64,000 bases of DNA. It comes from JBBSJZ01 sp041739875 (GTDB lineage: Bacteria; Planctomycetota; Planctomycetia; Pirellulales; Pirellulaceae). The stretch spans positions 61,252-125,251 of the forward strand of contig JBGSNA010000182.1 of assembly GCA_041739875.1 (NCBI GenBank), read 5' to 3'. The position numbers were made by a program, and so were the translations under genes. The notes under the pieces are model-generated. The model worked only from the letters and a program-made list of their open reading frames with translations, was not told where the DNA came from and ran no database searches. Each line of letters starts with the position of its first letter. Position 1 is the first letter of the stretch. Shown one piece after another: positions 15,805 to 23,880 of this stretch.

Positions 15805-16737
15805 ATGGAATCGCAGACTGGCCGCTATGTCGCTTGGACGCTATTCAACGTTGCCTTTGGGACGTTTTGCTTCGTCATCCTGCCCGGGCTCGCGCTGAAA
15901 CATGGTTCCGTATTCTCAACCGAAGGGGATCCGCTTGAACAAACTTTGGAGCGATCGGAGGGCGACCACTCGAGATCTCTCGCTCTTGTTGAACCGAAGG
16001 CGACGACGTTGATTGCGACTTCCGCCACGGACTATCCGCCGGGTCCGTTGGGCGATGTCGTGCGGCTCGGTGAAGAGCTTGTGAATGAAACGAGCTTGCA
16101 TCGGCTGACGAAACCTTTTGTCGGCAACCAACTCAATTGTACGTCGTGCCACTTGGACGCTGGACGACATCCAAAGGCAGCTTCGTTCATAGGCGTTGCC
16201 GCCGCGTACCCGGCATACTCACCTCGAGAGTCCGCGGTCATCACGCTAGAAGATCGCATACTGAATTGCTTTGAACGAAGCCACAACGGTGTACGTCCTC
16301 CAAATGGCGGCCAAGTCTCCGTCGCGATCGCGTCCTACCTCACGTGGATTTCGCGAAACACACTCATCAAGATGAACCCGGTTGCGCCACTTGGCCCGAA
16401 CAGTCTTCAATCGCTAGACGTCACGGACGCTGAGCCCAACATAGTGCAAGGGAAAACGCTGTACTTGGATCGTTGTGCAAGCTGTCATGAAGAAGATGGA
16501 AGCGGATCGGATGAGGGTCCTCCTGTTTGGGGAAACCAGTCATACAACGACGGTGCTGGGTTGAGCAAGGTTCCCAAAATGGCTTCTTGGCTAAAGGTCG
16601 CCATGCCTCTGGATGACCCCAACCTCACGAACGAGGAAGCTTGGGCGATCGCTGCATATGTCAACTCTCAGCCCCGCCCCAAATTTATATCATCAAGCGT
16701 GCAAAGCGAGGAGAACCAATCGCTCCATGGACGTTGA
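15805..16737 (+). CDS. TsdA-like diheme thiosulfate dehydrogenase
   Basis: This 310-residue membrane-anchored cytochrome has one N-terminal helix (about 8-30) and two c-type heme motifs: C112-TSC115-H116 and C224-ASC227-H228. The surrounding 'CTSCHLDAGR', 'CFERSHNG' (Cys155), 'PPVWGNQSYNDGAG' and C-terminal 'LTNEEAWAIAAYVNS' match the TsdA family, which oxidises thiosulfate to tetrathionate. Cys155 lies where the unusual cysteine axial ligand of TsdA is expected. ATG 15805 has AAGGTGG upstream. Its end overlaps the cydA start by 11 bases, linking it to the terminal oxidase. Confidence 0.82.
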   Translation: MESQTGRYVAWTLFNVAFGTFCFVILPGLALKHGSVFSTEGDPLEQTLERSEGDHSRSLALVEPKATTLIATSATDYPPGPLGDVVRLGEELVNETSLHRLTKPFVGNQLNCTSCHLDAGRHPKAASFIGVAAAYPAYSPRESAVITLEDRILNCFERSHNGVRPPNGGQVSVAIASYLTWISRNTLIKMNPVAPLGPNSLQSLDVTDAEPNIVQGKTLYLDRCASCHEEDGSGSDEGPPVWGNQSYNDGAGLSKVPKMASWLKVAMPLDDPNLTNEEAWAIAAYVNSQPRPKFISSSVQSEENQSLHGR

Positions 16738-18199
16738 AATACTCAGCCGGTTACAGTTTGCTGGAACGATCATGTTCCACTACCTGTTTCCGCCGCTGTC
16801 AATCGGACTCGGTTTGCAGTTGTTCCTATGCGAACTTGCGTACTTTCGAACTCGCAACCCATCGTGGGAAGCGGCCGCGCGATTTTGGACACGGGTCTTT
16901 GCCGTGAACTTTGCGATGGGCGTTGCGACTGGGATCGTGATGGAGTTCGAGTTCGGAACGAACTGGGCCGCTTACTCACGTTTCGTCGGCGATGTGTTTG
17001 GTTCGGCGCTCGCTGCGGAAGGGATCTTTGCGTTCTTTTTGGAGAGCGGCTTTCTCGCGGTGTTGGTGTTTGGTTGGGACCGAGTTGGACCGGCAATGCA
17101 CTTATTCAGTACGCTGATGGTGTTTCTTGGTTCGGCTTTCAGTGCCGTTTGGATCGTTGTTGCGAACAGTTGGCAACAAACGCCAGCGGGATACCACATC
17201 GTTTGGCACGATGTGCAGGGCGAGATGATGCCGCGCGCCGAAGTGACGGATTTTTGGGCGATGGTTTTCAACCCTTCGTCTGTCGATCGGCTCACTCACA
17301 CACTGATCGGTGCGCTCGTATTAGGCGCGTTCTTCGTGGCGTCGGTGTGCTCATACTATTTGTTGAAAAAGCGACACGAAGATGTTGCGAAGCGTTGCCT
17401 ATCGATCGCTTTGCCGTCGGCGCTTGCCTTCTCGCTACTCGCAGCCGCCACGGGACACGACTCTGCACAAAAGCTCGTTGAGACCCAGCCGGCCAAGTTG
17501 GCTGCGATGGAAGCGCACTTTCATTCGTCAGACGAACCAACCGGTTTAACGCTGTTTGGCTGGCCGGATACTGAAAACGAAACAGTTCACTTCAGTGTGA
17601 AAGTTCCGTATTTGCTGAGCTTGATGGTTTACAACGATCCAACCAAGCCAGTTCCCGCAATGGATCAAATTCCTGTGGACGAACGACCGCCCGTTTGGTT
17701 GCCGTTCCAGACATTCCACCTGATGGTCGCCATGGGCACACTGATGATCGGTATCGCTGCGCTTGCGTGCTGGTCTTGGTATCGGGGAACATACGCCAAC
17801 AAACGCTGGCTTCTGTGGGCAATCGTCTTGATGCCCCTCGCGGCAATGACGGCGAACCAAGCGGGTTGGATCACTGCCGAAGTCGGGCGTCAACCTTGGA
17901 TTGTGTATCCGTCAGTTCAAGGTGGCGTCGAGATGATGGGGCTCCGCACCGCGGATGGGCTCAGCGAGTCCGTGACCGCCGAGCAAGTGCTCACCAGCAT
18001 CATTATGTTTGGAATCATTTACTCGTTGTTGTTTGCCGTATGGGTGTATGTATTGAATAGCAAAATTCAACATGGCCCAGAAACTGGCGATGAACTGACG
18101 GAGTACAAACGCACGCTAAAGCCTGATTCGATGTCGGATCAATTCAGTCGCAGTGGTAAACCGCTCGGTGGCGAGATGCTTGAGGAGGGAGTCGAATGA
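16727..18199 (+). CDS. cydA: Cytochrome bd oxidase subunit I
   Basis: This is a 490-residue, nine-helix quinol oxidase subunit. Conserved parts: 'FHYLFPP' with the heme b595 histidine near residue 19, 'HTLIGALVLG' with the heme b558 histidine, 'QKLVETQPAKLAAMEAHF' split over 247-264 (Lys/Glu of the quinol site), and 'GRQPW' near 386. The Q-loop is short, as in the S-subfamily. It reduces oxygen with quinol and resists sulfide better than heme-copper oxidases. GAGGAGAACC ribosome site; co-translated with TsdA and with CydB. Confidence 0.97.
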   Translation: MDVEILSRLQFAGTIMFHYLFPPLSIGLGLQLFLCELAYFRTRNPSWEAAARFWTRVFAVNFAMGVATGIVMEFEFGTNWAAYSRFVGDVFGSALAAEGIFAFFLESGFLAVLVFGWDRVGPAMHLFSTLMVFLGSAFSAVWIVVANSWQQTPAGYHIVWHDVQGEMMPRAEVTDFWAMVFNPSSVDRLTHTLIGALVLGAFFVASVCSYYLLKKRHEDVAKRCLSIALPSALAFSLLAAATGHDSAQKLVETQPAKLAAMEAHFHSSDEPTGLTLFGWPDTENETVHFSVKVPYLLSLMVYNDPTKPVPAMDQIPVDERPPVWLPFQTFHLMVAMGTLMIGIAALACWSWYRGTYANKRWLLWAIVLMPLAAMTANQAGWITAEVGRQPWIVYPSVQGGVEMMGLRTADGLSESVTAEQVLTSIIMFGIIYSLLFAVWVYVLNSKIQHGPETGDELTEYKRTLKPDSMSDQFSRSGKPLGGEMLEEGVE

Positions 18200-19224
18200 G
18201 TTACGATTTGCTCACCTTCATTTGGTTTGTTTTGCTCGGTATCTTGCTCGTCGGTTATTCGATTCTCGATGGTTTTGACCTAGGCGTAGGGATTCTGCAC
18301 CCGTTCGTTGCCAAAAATGACCAGGAGCGTCGCTTGGTAATGAATTCGATCGGTCCATTATGGGATGGCAACGAGGTCTGGTTGGTCACTTTCGGTGGAG
18401 CCTTGTTCGCTGCGTTCCCAGTGGCTTATGCGACGGTGTTCAGTAGCTTCTACACCGCATTTTTCTTGCTACTGACATGCCTAATTGGTCGAGCTGTCAG
18501 TCTTGAGTTTCGCTCGAAGGTTCATTCGACCGCGTGGAGAAAACTTTGGGACGTTAGCTTCTTTCTCTCATCGTTCACTGCTGCGTTCTTGCTCGGAGTC
18601 GCCGGCGGCAACGTGATGGCCGGGATGGAACTGGGGCCAAAGTATCATTACCAAGGCAGCCTCCTGAGCCAAATCTACTGGTATCCGCTTTTGGTGGGCT
18701 GTCTGACCGTCTCTCTGTTCGCACTGCACGGAGCAATTTTCCTGTATTTAAAAACGGAGCATGACCTCCAGGCCCGACTGCGCCGTACCATCACGCCATT
18801 GTTTTATGTCTTTGCCGGCATGTACTGTATTGTCACACTTGCGACATGGTGGCACGTTCCGCATGCAACAGTAAACATTGCGGAGTATCCCGTGCTGTGG
18901 GTCGTCCCGGTACTGAATGCGCTTGCGGTGCTCAATATTCCCCGCGCTATGCACTTGGGTAAACCGGGATACGCCTTTTTTAGTTCGTCCATGGTGATTT
19001 TGGCACTCGCATCGCTCTTCAGCGTAGCGATCTTTCCAAACTTTATGTTGTCAACGATCGATCCGGCTTACAGCATCACCCTCGAGAACGCTCGCAGCAG
19101 TGCGGGCACACTGCAAACGATGCTCGTCATTGCCGCGATCGGCATTCCATGCGTCGTCAGTTATACCGTGATTATCTACTGGATTTTTCGAGGCAAAGTG
19201 AAACTCGATCCGCACAGTTACTGA
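18196..19224 (+). CDS. cydB: Cytochrome bd oxidase subunit II
   Basis: The 342-residue membrane protein is the partner of CydA. Typical segments are 'ILDGFDLGVGIL' near residue 22 and 'GPLWDGNEVWLV' near 53, followed by multiple helices. The start ATG overlaps the cydA stop as ATGA, giving coupled translation. No cydX-sized reading frame with a matching helix was seen downstream; only 38 bases separate it from the adaptor gene. Its presence completes a functional bd-type oxidase inside the sulfur cluster. Confidence 0.97.
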   Translation: MSYDLLTFIWFVLLGILLVGYSILDGFDLGVGILHPFVAKNDQERRLVMNSIGPLWDGNEVWLVTFGGALFAAFPVAYATVFSSFYTAFFLLLTCLIGRAVSLEFRSKVHSTAWRKLWDVSFFLSSFTAAFLLGVAGGNVMAGMELGPKYHYQGSLLSQIYWYPLLVGCLTVSLFALHGAIFLYLKTEHDLQARLRRTITPLFYVFAGMYCIVTLATWWHVPHATVNIAEYPVLWVVPVLNALAVLNIPRAMHLGKPGYAFFSSSMVILALASLFSVAIFPNFMLSTIDPAYSITLENARSSAGTLQTMLVIAAIGIPCVVSYTVIIYWIFRGKVKLDPHSY

Positions 19225-19262
19225 CGACATTCGCGGTTACCCGCATTTCCAAGAAATTCAAG

Positions 19263-20378
19263 ATGAATATACGATTCACCAGCTTTATGAGGATCTTGTC
19301 TCGCTGGAGCGTGGCAATTTTTGGAAGCGCAGGCGTGATCCTGTTGCTCATGATGTTTGCGGGCGTGTTCACCGAAAAGGTGCCCCAGTCCGTGACACGC
19401 ACGACGCGTCAACTCAGCACCGATGCGCAAGTTGTCCAAGTGCGTTCCATCGAGAGACCTCGATTTGAAACAGCCGTCGGTTCGATCCAGCCGGTTCATC
19501 AATCGCTAGTTGCGTCCAAACTCCTTGCCAAGGTAGCGGAGGTTAACGTCTCCGCAGGACAAACGGTTGCTGCCGGTGAAGTGCTTGTACGTCTTGCCGA
19601 TGATGATTTGAAATCGCGTTTGAAACAGGCTGAGGCGGCATTCGATTCGGCGACCGCAAGCGCCGAGCAAGCTCAAGCCAACTACCGACGTGCTGAGCAA
19701 CTGAAACTCGGCAGCGCAATTTCGCAAGCGGAATTTGAATCGACACAAACAGCAGTTCGAACTTCGCAAGCGAATGTCAATCAAGCGGCGCGAGCAGTTG
19801 ACGAGGCGATCGTTTCCCTGGCTTACGCGACGATCGAAGCTCCGTACGCAGGAATTGTCGTTGATAAACAGGTGCAACAGGGCGATACGGTTGTTCCCGG
19901 CCAGACGCTTTTGACACTTTACGATCCAACTCAAATGCAATTGGTCGCCAACGTGCGTGAATCGTTTGCCAGTAGGCTGAAAGTGGGTCAAACAGTTTCC
20001 GCAAAACTTGAAGCGATGGATTACGAATGCGAGGCGACGGTACGCGAGGTCGTCCCGCAAGCGGAAGCGGGTAGTCGAAGTTTTCAGGTAAAGGTCAGCG
20101 GCCCATGTCCGCCGGGCATCTACAGCGGCATGTTTGGTCGGATCTCGTTGCCGTTAGATTCAGAAACGATTGTTGTGATTCCCATCGCGGCGGTGAAGCA
20201 CATCGGACAGTTGACTCTAGCCGATGTGGTCGAGAACGGAAATTTGGTTCGCCGCAGTTTGCAAATCGGACGAACAATTGGCGACGAATTTGAAGTGCTC
20301 TCAGGTGTGACTCCAGGTGAGAAAGTCGCGATTACACCACGGATTGTCAATGGAAACGACGAAGGAGTCGCCAAGTGA
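19263..20378 (+). CDS. RND efflux periplasmic adaptor (membrane fusion protein)
   Basis: This 371-residue adaptor has an N-terminal anchor (about 13-36), a biotinyl-lipoyl half-motif 'VSAGQTVAAGEVLVRL' (about 97-112), a coiled-coil hairpin (about 115-185, 'AEQAQANYRRAEQL'), a second lipoyl half 'IEAPYAGIVVDK', and a beta-barrel. It links an inner-membrane RND pump to an outer-membrane channel; none is encoded nearby. It starts 38 bases after cydB and its stop overlaps the permease GTG start. Confidence 0.9.
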   Translation: MNIRFTSFMRILSRWSVAIFGSAGVILLLMMFAGVFTEKVPQSVTRTTRQLSTDAQVVQVRSIERPRFETAVGSIQPVHQSLVASKLLAKVAEVNVSAGQTVAAGEVLVRLADDDLKSRLKQAEAAFDSATASAEQAQANYRRAEQLKLGSAISQAEFESTQTAVRTSQANVNQAARAVDEAIVSLAYATIEAPYAGIVVDKQVQQGDTVVPGQTLLTLYDPTQMQLVANVRESFASRLKVGQTVSAKLEAMDYECEATVREVVPQAEAGSRSFQVKVSGPCPPGIYSGMFGRISLPLDSETIVVIPIAAVKHIGQLTLADVVENGNLVRRSLQIGRTIGDEFEVLSGVTPGEKVAITPRIVNGNDEGVAK

Positions 20379-23300
20379 CTCACCAAAAACACCTTGACGG
20401 CGGGCAACCGGACGATGGACACACGGATGTGTTGTCAGGCGTCGTTCGGATCTTTCTGAATTCTAATTTGTCGATCATCTTGATCGTGTTTTCTTTGATC
20501 ATCGGCGTCGCCGCGTTGTTCATCACACCGCGTGAAGAAGACCCTCAAATCGTAGTGCCGCTCGCGGATATCTTTGTCGACTTTCCAGGTCACACAGCCG
20601 CGGAAGTGGAACAACTGGTATCCACGCCGCTGGAGCGAATGCTCTACCAAATCGATGGTGTCGAGTACGTCTATAGCATGTCGATGGATGATCGCGCGAT
20701 CGTAACGGTTCGCTTTTACGTCGGGCAAGATCGTGAACGCAGCCTCGTGAAGTTGTTCAAAAAGCTAAATGAGAATAGCGATGCGATGTCCCCAGGAGTA
20801 ACGGGTTGGGTGATGAAGCCAGTCGAGATTGACGATGTGCCGATCGTCACGTTCGCGCTCAAGGGTGCTGGTAACGATGGTTTCACCCTGCGGCGAATCG
20901 GCGAAGAGCTGGTCGAACGCTTGGCCATGGTGAACCAAGTCAATCGAGCCTATGTCGTCGGCGGCCAATCACGCACAGTCACGATCTCACTTGATCCGGA
21001 AGAATTACGCTCGCACCGCATGACGGCACTGGAAGTGTTGCGGTCGGTGCAGGGTGCAAACCGATCGCTGCCCGCAGGCTCGATGACCCGAGAGGATCAC
21101 GTCATCTCGGTGCGAACGCAAAACGAGCTCAGTAGCGCGACGGAACTTGAGAATGTCGTGGTAGGCGTTTTCGATTTCCGTCCTGTGTTCTTGAAGGATG
21201 TGGCTACGGTAAAGGATGGGGCGGAAGAAGTGACCCAATACGTCCGTCATGGTTGGGGGCCAGCACGCGGTTTTGAAACTCATCAAGGCAGCCCCGGTAC
21301 GGTTGTGGGCGAACACAACCCCGATCACCAAGAGCCACAAGTGGCAAGTGAAACAGCAGTCACGATTGCGATCTCGAAACAGAAAGGTGCCAATGCTGTT
21401 CACGTCGCGAATGCAGTTATTGCACGCGCTGAGCAATTGAAGGCTGAAATGCTGCCTGACAACGTTGAGATCGTGATCACGCGAAACAGCGGTCAAACGG
21501 CGAATCATAAAGTGAACGAATTGATCGAGGCGCTCGGTGTCGCGATCATCATCGTCGTGCTGCTGTTGACGATCGGTTTGGGATTCCGCGAAGCCATGAT
21601 TGTGGCGGTTGCCGTTCCAGTCGTCTTTGGGCTGACGCTGGCTGTCAACTTGATGTTCGGTTACACGATCAACCGCGTGACACTGTTTGCGCTAATCCTC
21701 TCGCTCGGCTTGCTAGTCGATGACCCAATTGTGGATGTGGAAAACATTGCACGTCACTTTCATGAGCGCAAAAAGGCGACGCGTAAAATTGTTCTGGACG
21801 CTGTCGCAGAAATCCGTCCACCACTGATCAGTGCCACGCTGGCTGTGATTGTTAGCTTTTTGCCGATGTTCTTCATCACGGGTATGATGGGGCCGTACAT
21901 GTCGCCGATGGCATTGAATGTTCCCGTCGCGATGCTGATGTCGATGGTGGTTGCGTTCACGATCACGCCGTGGTTGACCTACCAAATTCTCAAGAAGGGA
22001 TTTCCGAATGAGGAATCTGGATTGAATGCGGATGACGCAGCGGCTGAGGCTGCGCTGCCTATCTCGCATGCTTCCTACGATCCTGAGGAAATCAAAAAAA
22101 CGTTACTGTATCGATTCTTTAGACCGCTGATGGTTCCGCTCTTGAAAAGCCGTTTTCGTGCGGTGATGTTCTTGGCGTTAATGGCGGCGTTGACGGTTGC
22201 CGCGTCAGGCCTCGGCGCACTTCGCATGGTGCCGCTGAAGATGTTGCCGTATGACAACAAGAATGAGTTCTTGTTGGTGCTAAACATGCCAGAGGGAACG
22301 TCGGTTGAGCGGACGGACGCAGTCATCGCAAGGCTTGAAGAGGTCGTTGCCGGCGAACCAGAAGTAACGGACTTCACAAGTTACGTGGGAGTCTCCGGGC
22401 CGATCGATTTCAATGGCATGGTGCGTCATTACTATTTGCGCGGCCAGTCTCATCAAGCCGAAATGCGTGTAAATCTTGTCGGCAAGAAGAATCGCGATCT
22501 GCAAAGTCACGCGATCGGCTTGAGAATGCACGATCAATTGACTGCGATCGCTGAGGCCGTTGACGGTAAACTGCAAGTTGTCGAACTGCCGCCGGGACCG
22601 CCCGTGCTGGCTTCGTTGGTGGCGGAGGTCACCGGCCAGCCAGAGAACACTTACGAAGAAATACTTGACGGTGCCGAGATCGTTGCAAAGCGAATGCGTC
22701 AAGAGCCAGGCGTGTTCGAGGTCGACACGATGCAAGAAGCTGATCGAGTTCGATTGACATTTGTGCCCGATCAAGAGAAAGCTGCGATTGCCGGCGTCTC
22801 CGTCGATACCATCGCGCAAACGATCGCAGTTGCACTTGGTGGCGACCGTGAGCAAACCATTCGTGTCGAAAGCGAACGGATGCCGTTGCGTTTGACTTTC
22901 CAAATGCCCAAGTCGCTTCGAAGCAGCCCTCATGATCTGTCGCAATTGCCGGTGAAAGGCGTGAATGAAAATATGGTCCTGCTGGCTGAACTTGGTTCAT
23001 GGATTGAAACTCGCGTGAGCCAAACGATCTATCACAAGAACCTTCAACGCATCGCGTACGTGATGGCGGAGTGCGCCGGTCGTCCGCCGGCAGAATGCGT
23101 CATCGATCTACTGGCCGATCAAGTTGAAAACGTGTCCGCCGGGTTTGTGGATACCCATTCGCCGCGTCCGGTGTCGGAGCGAAGCTATCTCTCCAACGGC
23201 AGCGGGATCGAGTGGGGTAACGCGAAGGATCTGTCCGTCACATTTGCAGGCGAAGGCGAATGGAAGATCACGTTGGACGTGTTCCGCGATCTGGGGCTCG

Positions 23301-23803
23301 CGTTCGCCGCCGCGATGGTGATGATCTACATCATCCTCGTTGCACAAACAGGTTCGTTCATCATTCCTTCAATCGTCATGCTGGCGATCCCGCTTACAAT
23401 TCTCGGCGTGATGCCTGGGTTCTATGCGCTCAATCTGTTTGCCAACGCTAACGTTGGCGGGTATCCCGATCCGATTTTCTTCACCGCAACCGCCATGATC
23501 GGTATGATTGCCTTGGCAGGCATCGTGACTCGCGATTCCATCATCTTAGTTGACTTCATGGAACAATCCGTGGCATCCGGTCGGCCACTCTTTGACGCAA
23601 TTCTTGAGAGCCGCGTGATTCGATTACGTCCGATTTTGTTGACTGCGAGTGCTGCGTTACTCTCCGCTATTCCAATTACCCTCGATCCAATCTTCTCTGG
23701 ACTTGGGTGGTCATTGATCTTCGGTCTCATCGCCTCGACCCTGTTCACCTTGTTCGTCATCCCCGCCACGTATTGGATAATCTACGCAAAGGCAGCCGAA
23801 TGA
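20375..23803 (+). CDS. RND efflux permease
   Basis: The 1142-residue AcrB-type transporter is longer than the usual ~1040. The proton relay pair D449-D450 in 'LLVDDPIVDVEN' is intact. Two six-helix blocks and two large periplasmic loops are present; an extra segment of some 35 residues rich in Gly, His and Pro lies near 285-320. The GTG start overlaps the adaptor stop (GTGA). No drug-class or metal motif (Met pairs of CusA) is evident. Substrate could be a sulfur-stress product or a lipid, given the neighbours; that is inference. Confidence 0.9.
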   Translation: MTHQKHLDGGQPDDGHTDVLSGVVRIFLNSNLSIILIVFSLIIGVAALFITPREEDPQIVVPLADIFVDFPGHTAAEVEQLVSTPLERMLYQIDGVEYVYSMSMDDRAIVTVRFYVGQDRERSLVKLFKKLNENSDAMSPGVTGWVMKPVEIDDVPIVTFALKGAGNDGFTLRRIGEELVERLAMVNQVNRAYVVGGQSRTVTISLDPEELRSHRMTALEVLRSVQGANRSLPAGSMTREDHVISVRTQNELSSATELENVVVGVFDFRPVFLKDVATVKDGAEEVTQYVRHGWGPARGFETHQGSPGTVVGEHNPDHQEPQVASETAVTIAISKQKGANAVHVANAVIARAEQLKAEMLPDNVEIVITRNSGQTANHKVNELIEALGVAIIIVVLLLTIGLGFREAMIVAVAVPVVFGLTLAVNLMFGYTINRVTLFALILSLGLLVDDPIVDVENIARHFHERKKATRKIVLDAVAEIRPPLISATLAVIVSFLPMFFITGMMGPYMSPMALNVPVAMLMSMVVAFTITPWLTYQILKKGFPNEESGLNADDAAAEAALPISHASYDPEEIKKTLLYRFFRPLMVPLLKSRFRAVMFLALMAALTVAASGLGALRMVPLKMLPYDNKNEFLLVLNMPEGTSVERTDAVIARLEEVVAGEPEVTDFTSYVGVSGPIDFNGMVRHYYLRGQSHQAEMRVNLVGKKNRDLQSHAIGLRMHDQLTAIAEAVDGKLQVVELPPGPPVLASLVAEVTGQPENTYEEILDGAEIVAKRMRQEPGVFEVDTMQEADRVRLTFVPDQEKAAIAGVSVDTIAQTIAVALGGDREQTIRVESERMPLRLTFQMPKSLRSSPHDLSQLPVKGVNENMVLLAELGSWIETRVSQTIYHKNLQRIAYVMAECAGRPPAECVIDLLADQVENVSAGFVDTHSPRPVSERSYLSNGSGIEWGNAKDLSVTFAGEGEWKITLDVFRDLGLAFAAAMVMIYIILVAQTGSFIIPSIVMLAIPLTILGVMPGFYALNLFANANVGGYPDPIFFTATAMIGMIALAGIVTRDSIILVDFMEQSVASGRPLFDAILESRVIRLRPILLTASAALLSAIPITLDPIFSGLGWSLIFGLIASTLFTLFVIPATYWIIYAKAAE

Positions 23804-23880
23804 ATCTCTAGCCAGTCTCACGGATAGGATTTGATTCGCAATCGGCCACAAACGAGGCAGCTCGTTCGGCGAAAACCCGA

